From assembly GCA_040905285.1 (NCBI GenBank), contig JBBDRV010000182.1:1-23898 (forward strand): a DNA stretch of 23,898 nucleotides. The letters run 5' to 3'. This document shows, in pieces, positions 7,001 through 14,298 of this stretch (position 1 is the first letter of the stretch; each line of letters opens with the position of its first letter). This DNA comes from JBBDRV01 sp040905285 (GTDB lineage Bacteria > Bacteroidota > Rhodothermia > Balneolales > Balneolaceae). The position numbers and the translations under genes are program-made. A model generated the notes under the pieces. That model ran no database searches. It was not told the origin of the DNA and saw only the letters and a program-made list of their open reading frames with translations.

Positions 7001-8374
7001 ATGCATAAGACAGCTGTACTGAATGTAGTGGGTCTGACATCCGACCTGATTGGTGAACGTACGCCTTTTTTGTCGGACTGGATATCCGAAGGGGTGCTGA
7101 CTCCTGTGAAGTCGATGCTTCCGGCCGTCACCTGTTCCGTACAGGCCACTTACCTGACGGGTGTAACTCCGGAAGAACACGGTATCGTCGGAAACGGCTG
7201 GTATTTTCGTGAAATGGACGAGATAAAATTCTGGCGCCAGTCCAACAGGCTGATTGAGTCGCCGAAAATCTGGGAGCGGGCCAGGAAGTCCGATCCGGAT
7301 TTTACCTGCGCGAATCTTTTCTGGTGGTATAACATGAATTCATCCGTTGACTACCTGGTTACCCCACGGCCGGTATACCGGACCGACGGACTTAAAATTC
7401 CCGATATCCTGACAAAGCCGATGGAGCTGCGGGACGAGTTGCAGGATAAACTGGGACAGTTTCCTCTCTTTGAATTCTGGGGACCGAAAACCACGATCAA
7501 CTCCAGCCGGTGGATTGCGGATTCGGCCAGGTTCACCGCTGAAAAATACGACCCCACCCTGACCCTGATTTATCTTCCCCATCTTGACTATAATCTGCAG
7601 CGGGTGGGTCCGGGTCACGCAATCGTAGATAAGGACCTTGCCGAAATCGATCGGGTCTGCGGTGAACTCATTTCCTTCTATGAAGAGCGCGATACGAGAG
7701 TGGTCCTCCTTTCAGAATATGGAATTGCTCCTGTGAGCCGGCCGGTATCCCTGAACAGGACGCTGAGGGAAAAAGACTACATCACCGTCAGGGAAGAGCT
7801 TGGGGGAGAGATTCTGATACCGGGTTCAAGCAGGGCCTTTGCTGTAGCGGATCATCAGATTGCGCACATCTATATCAACGACGGCGGGGATATCGATCCG
7901 GTAAGGCGTCTTCTTGAAGATGTGCCGGGTGTCGGAGAGGTGCTTGACGCGGAAGGCAAAGTCAGACACGGCCTCAACCATCCGCGCTCCGGTGAGCTGA
8001 TAGCTGTAGCCGAACCTGACGCCTGGTTCACCTATTATTACTGGCTGGATAACCGCAAGGCCCCGGACTTTGCCCCAACCGTTGATATCCATACAAAGCC
8101 GGGTTACGACCCGGCGGAGCTTTTGATCGATCCCCGGATCCGCTTTCCGCAACTGAAAGCGGGTTTGCGTCTGCTGCAGAAAAAACTGGGGTTCCGTTAC
8201 AGGATGGATCTGATTTCCACGGAGGGAGCCGGGGTCAGGGGATCCCACGGAAGACGGACTGATTCTCCCGGAGCCGGTGCTGTTCTGGCGACCCGGCACA
8301 AGGACCTGGTTCAGGAAGGTATACTGGAGCCGACAGGTGTATACGACGTTCTTTACAGTCACCTGACGAAATAA
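7001..8374 (+). CDS. eboF: EboF, nucleotide pyrophosphatase/phosphodiesterase-like protein
   Basis: A 457-residue alkaline phosphatase-superfamily protein of the type I phosphodiesterase/nucleotide pyrophosphatase group, matching EboF. The nucleophile region is LPAVTCSVQATYLTG (Thr about 44), followed by TPEEHGIVGNGW. Later metal-site elements are LPHLDYNLQRVGPGH near residues 190-205, LLSEYGIAPV near residue 238, where classical enzymes have SDHG, and HTKPGYDP near residue 365. No signal peptide is evident, unusual for this superfamily but seen in the EboF group. It starts 103 bases after eboE and ends the plus-strand ebo arm. Hydrolysis of a phosphodiester or diphosphate bond is likely; the substrate is unknown. 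Confidence 0.9.
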   Translation: MHKTAVLNVVGLTSDLIGERTPFLSDWISEGVLTPVKSMLPAVTCSVQATYLTGVTPEEHGIVGNGWYFREMDEIKFWRQSNRLIESPKIWERARKSDPDFTCANLFWWYNMNSSVDYLVTPRPVYRTDGLKIPDILTKPMELRDELQDKLGQFPLFEFWGPKTTINSSRWIADSARFTAEKYDPTLTLIYLPHLDYNLQRVGPGHAIVDKDLAEIDRVCGELISFYEERDTRVVLLSEYGIAPVSRPVSLNRTLREKDYITVREELGGEILIPGSSRAFAVADHQIAHIYINDGGDIDPVRRLLEDVPGVGEVLDAEGKVRHGLNHPRSGELIAVAEPDAWFTYYYWLDNRKAPDFAPTVDIHTKPGYDPAELLIDPRIRFPQLKAGLRLLQKKLGFRYRMDLISTEGAGVRGSHGRRTDSPGAGAVLATRHKDLVQEGILEPTGVYDVLYSHLTK

Positions 8375-8383
8375 AGAACAAGG

Positions 8384-8589
8384 TTACAATCCCTGAAATG
8401 AATTGACCGCCGCCACGATAGCCAGCGCCCAGACGTAGTAGGAGAAAAACCGAAATTTTGCCCGGTAAAGCAGAGAAAGAACCAGGCGGAGTGCGACGAT
8501 TCCGACAAGGGCGGACTTGTGGAACTGACCGGGAAAAACATAAAGATGCCCTGGATAATCCCAAGGAGAATAGCTACCCACCACGCCAT
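8384..8589 (-). pseudogene. Remnant of an undecaprenyl-diphosphatase (UppP/BacA)-like gene
   Basis: From an ATG at 8589 on the minus strand the reading starts MAWWVAILLGIIQGIF and continues to MFFPVSSTS, which matches the UppP N-terminus (WWxAIxLGIIQGxTEFLPVSS). Straight after this the frame ends the similarity; in another frame the sequence continues KSALVGIVALRLVLSLLYRA then KFRFFSYYVWAL, the UppP C-terminal helix pattern, to a stop at 8384. Only about 24 N-terminal and 45 C-terminal residues remain of a protein normally about 260-290 long, so some 200 central codons and the frame are lost. The position of the motif Glu is also changed to Met. It converges on eboF with 9 bases between the stops. 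It is a clear relic, not a working phosphatase. Confidence 0.72.
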
Positions 8590-8653
8590 GATTTTAATCC
8601 ACACAATTAATTACGATATTTGACTTCGCTGTCTATCATAAATATAACAACAG

Positions 8654-10021
8654 TTGAAAGAAATAATACGTATTGCATCAGGACAGGGATTTTGGGGGGA
8701 TTTGCCAAGAGCGCCCGTTGATCAAATCAGGAAAGGAGCTGTCGATTACCTGGTTCTGGATTATCTTGCAGAGGTAACCATGTCTATCCTGCAGAAACAG
8801 CGGATGAGGAATCGGAATCACGGTTATGCCCGGGATTTTGTTGAGATGCTGGATGAGGTTCTTCCTGAATTGGTTTCGAAAGGCATCAGGGTTATCACAA
8901 ATGCCGGCGGCGTGAATCCGGTTGCCTGCAAAGATGCTATTCTGGAAATAGCGCGTAAACACAATATTACTCAACTGACAGTGGCGGTGGTTGACGGTGA
9001 TGATATTCTGGACAGAATCGGGGAACTGACCGACAGGGGACATCTGCTGAGAAATATGGAAACGGGATCATCTGTCGAAGAGGTAAAGGATCGGTTGCTG
9101 AGTGCAAATGTTTATTTCGGAAGCAGGCCTGTTGTTGACGCCCTGCGCCGCAAGGCGGATATCGTCGTTACCGGAAGGCTCACTGACACCGGCCTGACGC
9201 TGGGAGCGATGGCTCACGAGTTCAACTGGAGCCCGTCTGACTATGACAGGCTTGCGGCAGGGACTGTTGCCGGACATTTTATTGAATGCGGTGCACAGGC
9301 TTCGGGGGGCAATTTGACGGACTGGGAAGAGGTACCTGACATGGCGGGAATCGGTTTTCCTGTCATCGAGGCTCATTCCGGAGGACATTTTTATATAACC
9401 AAGCACGAAGGGACCGGCGGCCGGATCAGTGAAATGACCGTCAAGGAACAACTTCTGTATGAAATCGGTGATCCTTCAGCCTATATTACCCCGGATGTAA
9501 TTGCCGATTTTACAACCGTCAAACTGAGGCAGGTTGGAAAAGACAGGGTAGAGGTGACCGGTATTAAGGGCCGCCCGGAAACATCCACATATAAAATCTC
9601 AGCCAGCTATAAACACGGGTTTAAAATTGCATCCTCTCTGGTTTACTGCTGGCCGGATGCCGTTAAAAAAGCACTTTCCGCATCCGACATTCTGCGGGAC
9701 AGGATCGGAGCGCTGGGACTGGCGATTGATGATTTCAGGGCAGAGCTGGTGGGTCTTAACGCCTGTGATGAAGATCCCCGACGGCTGAAAGAGGATCACG
9801 GGGATCTTGGTGAAGTACAGCTGAGGATCTCAGCCAGAGGGCCGTCCGGAGATGATCTTGACCGGCTTGGCAAGGAAATAGTCCCGCTGGTCCTGACAGG
9901 CCCGGGAGGCGTAACCGGTTATGCCGGGGGAAGGCCCAGGGCAAACGAAATAGTGGCCTACTGGCCCGCGCTTCTTGATAAGAAAAGCTGTAAACCTCAG
10001 GTTTCAATATATCATCCGTAA
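8654..10021 (+). CDS. AtuA/DUF1446 family protein
   Basis: A 455-residue protein of the AtuA (acyclic terpene utilization, DUF1446) family. Diagnostic stretches in order: IRIASGQGFWGD at the start, VITNAGGVNPVACK near residue 80, VVTGRLTDTGLTLGAMAHEF near 170, AGTVAGHFIECGAQASGGN near 205, GFPVIEAHSGGHFYITKHEG near 235, then GRPET near 310 and GPGGVTGYAGGRPRANEIV near 415. AtuA was named from the citronellol/geraniol catabolic cluster of Pseudomonas, but its reaction is unsettled and most homologues lie elsewhere. This protein lacks the extra C-terminal domain of longer members. The start is a TTG; no later in-frame ATG would keep the conserved N-terminus, and no Shine-Dalgarno is visible. 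No geranyl-CoA carboxylase genes are nearby. It begins 64 bases from the divergent uppP remnant. Confidence 0.88.
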   Translation: MKEIIRIASGQGFWGDLPRAPVDQIRKGAVDYLVLDYLAEVTMSILQKQRMRNRNHGYARDFVEMLDEVLPELVSKGIRVITNAGGVNPVACKDAILEIARKHNITQLTVAVVDGDDILDRIGELTDRGHLLRNMETGSSVEEVKDRLLSANVYFGSRPVVDALRRKADIVVTGRLTDTGLTLGAMAHEFNWSPSDYDRLAAGTVAGHFIECGAQASGGNLTDWEEVPDMAGIGFPVIEAHSGGHFYITKHEGTGGRISEMTVKEQLLYEIGDPSAYITPDVIADFTTVKLRQVGKDRVEVTGIKGRPETSTYKISASYKHGFKIASSLVYCWPDAVKKALSASDILRDRIGALGLAIDDFRAELVGLNACDEDPRRLKEDHGDLGEVQLRISARGPSGDDLDRLGKEIVPLVLTGPGGVTGYAGGRPRANEIVAYWPALLDKKSCKPQVSIYHP

Positions 10022-10069
10022 ATAAGCGTACATTACACTTTATAATAACTCAACTAACGAATTGATTCT

Positions 10070-11110
10070 ATGAAGATTGGTATTATAGGAGCAGGGATTG
10101 CCGGACTGGCTGCAGGAAAAGAATTATCTCTGGCCGGCAATGAAGTGACAATTATTGAAAAAAACCGTGAAGCCGGCGGCAGGCTGGCTACGTTTGCCGG
10201 CGGTGGGAACACCCTGTCAAAATTTGATTACGGCATATCGTATTTTACGGCTGATACCCCGGCTTTCAGGGGATTTGTCTCCGAACTTCTTGAAAAGGAG
10301 TTGCTTAAAATATGGGGAGATAATATCTGGCAGTACGACGGTAATAAACTGCTTCAGATCAACCCGGATTCACTGGGCCATCCAAAGTACGCAGCACCTG
10401 AAGGACTGGGCGGGATAGGGAAATACCTTTCGAGATGGTCCGATATCACAACCGCTCAGCCGGCTGGCGGATTGACCTATCTCGGGGCAAACCGCGGAAG
10501 GAAACGGGCGTGGATGGTTAATCTGACCAATTTCAATACATTTGAAGCCGATGCTGTTATTGTGGCGACACCTGCCCCTGAAGCGTATGGCATTCTGCTC
10601 ACTGCCCAGGATGAAATTGAGACGATGAAGCTGATCCGGGAAATTGATGAAATAAACTATGATCCGGCTTACGTTTTAATGGCGGACTACGGGGATATCC
10701 GGCCGCCTGAATGGGACGCGGTTCTCTGCAACGATCCCGTAATCCGGTTTGTCACTAATGAAAATTCGAAAAGGCAAGATCTGCCCGGTACGGCACTGGT
10801 CATTCAGGCAACCGGTGATTTTTCCAGGTCACACAGGGAGGAGGCCCCGCAAGTGGTTTCAGAGAAGATCCTGCGGCATTTGCAGACGATTGCCGGAGAA
10901 TGGTCTGCAGCTCCGAAATGGCAGCACCTGCATTTCTGGAAATTCTTCAGGCCACGAAGTGTGATTAACCGGCCGTTTATGGAAACGGCTTTTGACGATG
11001 CGCCGCTGGCTGTGGTCGGAGATTATTTCGAGGGGAATCAGCTGGATAGTGCCTACAGTTCCGGTTTAAAGCTGGCCCGTCACTGGATAGAAAAATTTAA
11101 AGACGAATGA
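10070..11110 (+). CDS. Renalase-like FAD/NAD(P)-dependent oxidoreductase
   Basis: A 346-residue flavoprotein with an N-terminal Rossmann dinucleotide-binding motif, IGIIGAGIAGLAAGKEL at residues 2-18, then the flavin-binding acidic residue and linker VTIIEKNREAGGRLAT near residues 25-42, the pattern of renalase-like and amine oxidase-like enzymes. FDYGISYFT near 55 corresponds to the DxGxxYFT element of renalase-like proteins. DAVIVATPAPEA near 160 is the second dinucleotide-binding segment, and the C-terminal VVGDYFEGNQLDSAYSSGL closes the FAD site. No signal peptide is seen. It follows the AtuA-like gene by 48 bases on the same strand, so co-transcription is plausible. The substrate is unknown. 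Confidence 0.85.
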   Translation: MKIGIIGAGIAGLAAGKELSLAGNEVTIIEKNREAGGRLATFAGGGNTLSKFDYGISYFTADTPAFRGFVSELLEKELLKIWGDNIWQYDGNKLLQINPDSLGHPKYAAPEGLGGIGKYLSRWSDITTAQPAGGLTYLGANRGRKRAWMVNLTNFNTFEADAVIVATPAPEAYGILLTAQDEIETMKLIREIDEINYDPAYVLMADYGDIRPPEWDAVLCNDPVIRFVTNENSKRQDLPGTALVIQATGDFSRSHREEAPQVVSEKILRHLQTIAGEWSAAPKWQHLHFWKFFRPRSVINRPFMETAFDDAPLAVVGDYFEGNQLDSAYSSGLKLARHWIEKFKDE

Positions 11111-11187
11111 CTGATGAAGCCTGGGCGGCGGGGGAATGGACAGCATGCTGTTTCTGTTACCCCTGACACACATTCGGGAGTTGAAAT

Positions 11188-12987
11188 TTGAATAAACTTT
11201 CAAAGTTAAACAGGTACTTTAAAAAGTACAAGGGATCCATTATCCTCGGTTCTGTCTTTCTGACGGCATCCAATTTCTTTTTGATCTGGATACCTGTTCT
11301 GATTCGCAGAACGATGGATGAAGTGGAGATGCTCAGGGACGAGCACCAGGAGACCTATGAAGGTCTGTTCGATGTGATGTTCAGCTCTGAAGCGGGGGAA
11401 ATACTGGCCGTCAATTCCCTGCTGCTTATCGGCACGGTCATGCTTTACGGCATACTTCTGTTTGCCACGCGCCAGACACTGATTGTCAGCTCCCGGAAAA
11501 TAGAATTCGATATCCGAAATGACATCCTGAAAAAGCTTCTCATGTTGCCTCAGCGTTATTTTTCCGTTCACAAGGCAGGTGAGGTTTATGTCCGTGCCAC
11601 GGAAGATGTTTCCAGGGTCAGGGAATACTTCGGGCCTGTTTACATGTATACGATCAATACCATCACCCGGGCAGGTTTCATTATTGCAATGATGGTGATT
11701 GTTAACCCCCGGCTGACCCTGTGGGCTTTACTGCCGTTGCCCTTCCTGTCTGCTTTTGCCTACTGGGTCAGTGGATACATTCACAAGTACCAGACGATCA
11801 TTCAGGAGCAATATTCGGATATAGCGGGTCGTGCCAGTGAAGCTTTCAGCAGTATCCGCCTGATAAAGGCCTACAACCGGGAAGAATACGAGCAGCAGAG
11901 ATTTGAGGTTGAAAGTGAATCCTACCGAAAAAAGAAACTCCGTCTCGATATGGTTGAATCCCTCTTTCACCCCATGCTCAATCTGCTGATAGGCGTTTCC
12001 GTAATCGTCGTTATCTGGCAAGGCGGGTATATGGTAATAGAAGGCCTGATAACCGTGGGCAATATAGCGGAATTTGTTATTTATGTAGCTTACCTTACCT
12101 GGCCTGTAGCTTCACTGGGATATACTGTAAACCGGTTTCAGAAATCCCTTGCTTCCTGGGAGAGAATTAACAGTGTACTGGAGGAAAAGGTCCGGATAGA
12201 GGATGACGATGAAACCGATGAATCCATTATCGATCTCGACGGGCGGATCGACTTTAAAAATGTGAGTTTCAGGTATCCCGGAGCCACTGAAAATGCGATA
12301 AAAAATGTCAGCTTCACAATTGAACCGGGCAGCAATACAGCTATTGTCGGTCGGACCGGTTCCGGTAAAACAACTCTGGTTCAATTAATCCCGCGTCTTT
12401 TTGATCCTTCAGAGGGTTCAATCCTGCTGGATGGTGTGGATGTGAAAAAGTGGCCGACCAAACTACTGAGAAGAAAAATAGGGTTTGTGCCGCAGGATAC
12501 GTTTCTCTTCTCGGATACCGTCAGGGAGAATATTGCATTCGGGGTTGAAGACGCCGGTATGGAACAGGTAAGGGAAGCTGCAGACAAGGCGCAGCTGCTG
12601 GATAATATTTTGGATTTTGAGAAAAAATTTGAGACTATGGTCGGTGAACGTGGTATTACACTCTCAGGCGGTCAAAAACAGAGGACTGCGATAGCCCGGG
12701 CATTGATTAAAGATCCCTCAATTTTAATACTGGATGACTCTTTAAGCGCGATAGACACAAAAACGGAAGATGCCATATTGCAGCATTTGCGCAGTGAGTT
12801 CAGGGGTCGCACCACGATTATGATCAGCCACAGGATATCTTCTGTTAAAAACGCAGATACAATTTTTTATATTGAGGACGGTTCTCTGATTGAATATGGT
12901 TCTCATAAAGATCTCTTGGCATTGGAAGGACAGTATTCGGACATGTACAGAAAACAACTGCTTGAAGAAGAACTGGCAGAAATCTAA
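11188..12987 (+). CDS. ABC exporter half-transporter with degenerate Walker B (catalytically weak site)
   Basis: A 599-residue type IV ABC exporter (MsbA/LmrA-like): an N-terminal six-helix transmembrane domain (to about residue 320) fused to a nucleotide-binding domain. NBD motifs: Walker A GRTGSGKTT near 387, Q-loop FVPQDTF near 433, canonical signature LSGGQ near 491, Walker B ILILDDSLSAID near 512 and the switch His in ISHR near 545. Walker B ends in Asp-Asp, so the catalytic Glu is replaced by Asp. That is the hallmark of the degenerate-site subunit of heterodimeric exporters such as TM287/288 and TmrAB. The start is a TTG with GGGAG upstream. The partner is probably the second ABC gene at 14299, with the RNase Z gene between them. 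Substrate unknown; export of a lipid or drug-like molecule is the family norm. Confidence 0.9.
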   Translation: MNKLSKLNRYFKKYKGSIILGSVFLTASNFFLIWIPVLIRRTMDEVEMLRDEHQETYEGLFDVMFSSEAGEILAVNSLLLIGTVMLYGILLFATRQTLIVSSRKIEFDIRNDILKKLLMLPQRYFSVHKAGEVYVRATEDVSRVREYFGPVYMYTINTITRAGFIIAMMVIVNPRLTLWALLPLPFLSAFAYWVSGYIHKYQTIIQEQYSDIAGRASEAFSSIRLIKAYNREEYEQQRFEVESESYRKKKLRLDMVESLFHPMLNLLIGVSVIVVIWQGGYMVIEGLITVGNIAEFVIYVAYLTWPVASLGYTVNRFQKSLASWERINSVLEEKVRIEDDDETDESIIDLDGRIDFKNVSFRYPGATENAIKNVSFTIEPGSNTAIVGRTGSGKTTLVQLIPRLFDPSEGSILLDGVDVKKWPTKLLRRKIGFVPQDTFLFSDTVRENIAFGVEDAGMEQVREAADKAQLLDNILDFEKKFETMVGERGITLSGGQKQRTAIARALIKDPSILILDDSLSAIDTKTEDAILQHLRSEFRGRTTIMISHRISSVKNADTIFYIEDGSLIEYGSHKDLLALEGQYSDMYRKQLLEEELAEI

Positions 12988-13063
12988 TAACATATAAAAA
13001 CCCGAGGGACTACGTTTGCCTGACCGGCGATCCCCCCTGCAATAAACATTACGGGAGAACAAA

Positions 13064-14284
13064 ATGATTATAGTACCATTAGGTGTAGCCTCAGCGACAC
13101 CCACTGCAACGCGCCATTTGCCCTCTGTAGCACTCTGGAGAGAAGGAAGCATATGCCTCTTCGATTGTGGTGAGAATACACAGATGAGGATGCTTCAGGC
13201 CGGGCTGAAAAGATCAAAAGTCGATTTTATATTTATTACCCATTTCGATGTCGATCACTATGCGGGTCTCATCGGACTTCTGTCTACACTGCAGCTTCAG
13301 CGCAGGGAAACGCCGATCACACTGGCCGGACCGAAAGGCCTGCAGGAGTATGTGGAGTGGAATTTCAAATTTGCGGATACGGAACTGACTTTCGAGACGA
13401 ATTTTGTCGAACTTGATGAGAATTTTGAAGGGGGCCGTGTTATAGAGGAAGATGAGTTTTATATAGAAGCCAGACCCCTCAAGCATACCAAGTTTTGTGT
13501 AGGCTATCGTTTTCAGGAAAAGGACAAGCCTGGAAAAGTCGATGCAGAAAAAGCTGTGGCGATGGGAATAAGTGAAGACTGGCAGTATAAAGAGCTGAAG
13601 AGCGGCAATGATGTTGAACTTGAAGATGGTACAGTGGTTGAGTCGGGAGATATTGTGGGACATCCCCGGCCCGGGGACAGTTTTGCCTATGTGACTGATA
13701 CAGGCTACAGCCCCAATGCCGTTAAACTGGCCATGAATACCAACATTCTGCTTCATGAGGCAACATTCAGTGAGAATCTTGGCGATAAAGCATCGGAAAC
13801 CGGTCATTCGACCTCGATAGATGCAGCACGTGTGGCAAATGAAGCGCAGACCAAACTGCTGGTAATAACTCATTTTTCTGCAAGATACACCAATCCGTTT
13901 GTCCTTCTCAGGGAAGCCAGGAAAGATTTCTTCCCGGCATGGCTGGCGACGGAATTACGGCCGATTTATACGGATCCCTCACATGAAAAAGGGATTATCC
14001 AGCCAAAAGTCTATATCAAGGAAATCGATGAAAAATCATCCGGAGGGGGGAAACCTTCAGGCCGCAAGCCGGATAATAAACAGAAACGTTTCAGGAAAAG
14101 GAAAAGCTCAAAAGGCAAGTCCGGAAATTTCCGGACTCGGAAAAAGAACGACAATGATAAACCGGGACGCCCCTCGGAAAACTACCGGCGGAAGAAAGTG
14201 GACAGGGACAGGGATGAGGATACATCAAGAAAACCGAGGCATATTACGCCCCGCACGCCGTTTGATGATTTTGACCGGTTCTAA
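13064..14284 (+). CDS. rnz: RNase Z-family metallo-beta-lactamase nuclease with basic tail
   Basis: A 406-residue protein whose first 320 residues are RNase Z-like, the tRNA 3'-processing endonuclease (family length about 310). Visible: LFDCGENTQMRML near 33-45 (normally DCGEGTQ), the metal motif THFDVDHYAGLIGLL from residue 59, HTKFCVGYRF near 140, YVTDTGYSPNAV near 210 (bridging Asp), HEATF, TGHSTS and ITHFSARY near 268 (last His ligand). The usual HxHxDH is HxDxDH here, so the second His is Asp. Residues about 323-406 form a disordered Lys/Arg/Gly-rich tail (GGGKPSGRKPDNKQKRFRKR and similar), possibly RNA-binding. The ATG has a strong GGGAG. It lies between the two ABC exporter genes, 76 bases after the first and 14 bases before the second. 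tRNase Z activity is likely but not certain. Confidence 0.85.
   Translation: MIIVPLGVASATPTATRHLPSVALWREGSICLFDCGENTQMRMLQAGLKRSKVDFIFITHFDVDHYAGLIGLLSTLQLQRRETPITLAGPKGLQEYVEWNFKFADTELTFETNFVELDENFEGGRVIEEDEFYIEARPLKHTKFCVGYRFQEKDKPGKVDAEKAVAMGISEDWQYKELKSGNDVELEDGTVVESGDIVGHPRPGDSFAYVTDTGYSPNAVKLAMNTNILLHEATFSENLGDKASETGHSTSIDAARVANEAQTKLLVITHFSARYTNPFVLLREARKDFFPAWLATELRPIYTDPSHEKGIIQPKVYIKEIDEKSSGGGKPSGRKPDNKQKRFRKRKSSKGKSGNFRTRKKNDNDKPGRPSENYRRKKVDRDRDEDTSRKPRHITPRTPFDDFDRF
14118..14137. repeat. 20-bp perfect palindrome inside the RNase Z tail
   Basis: AGTCCGGAAATTTCCGGACT equals its own reverse complement. It lies within the low-complexity basic tail of the RNase Z gene and encodes part of KSGNFRT. 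A perfect 20-bp palindrome in coding sequence is unlikely by chance, but no known site is recognised. Confidence 0.85.
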
Positions 14285-14298
14285 TATCAGAACAAGTT

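Noticed and set aside
13214..13873. 219-codon minus-strand frame opposite rnz
   Set aside because: It is antisense to a conserved nuclease domain and shows no family features.
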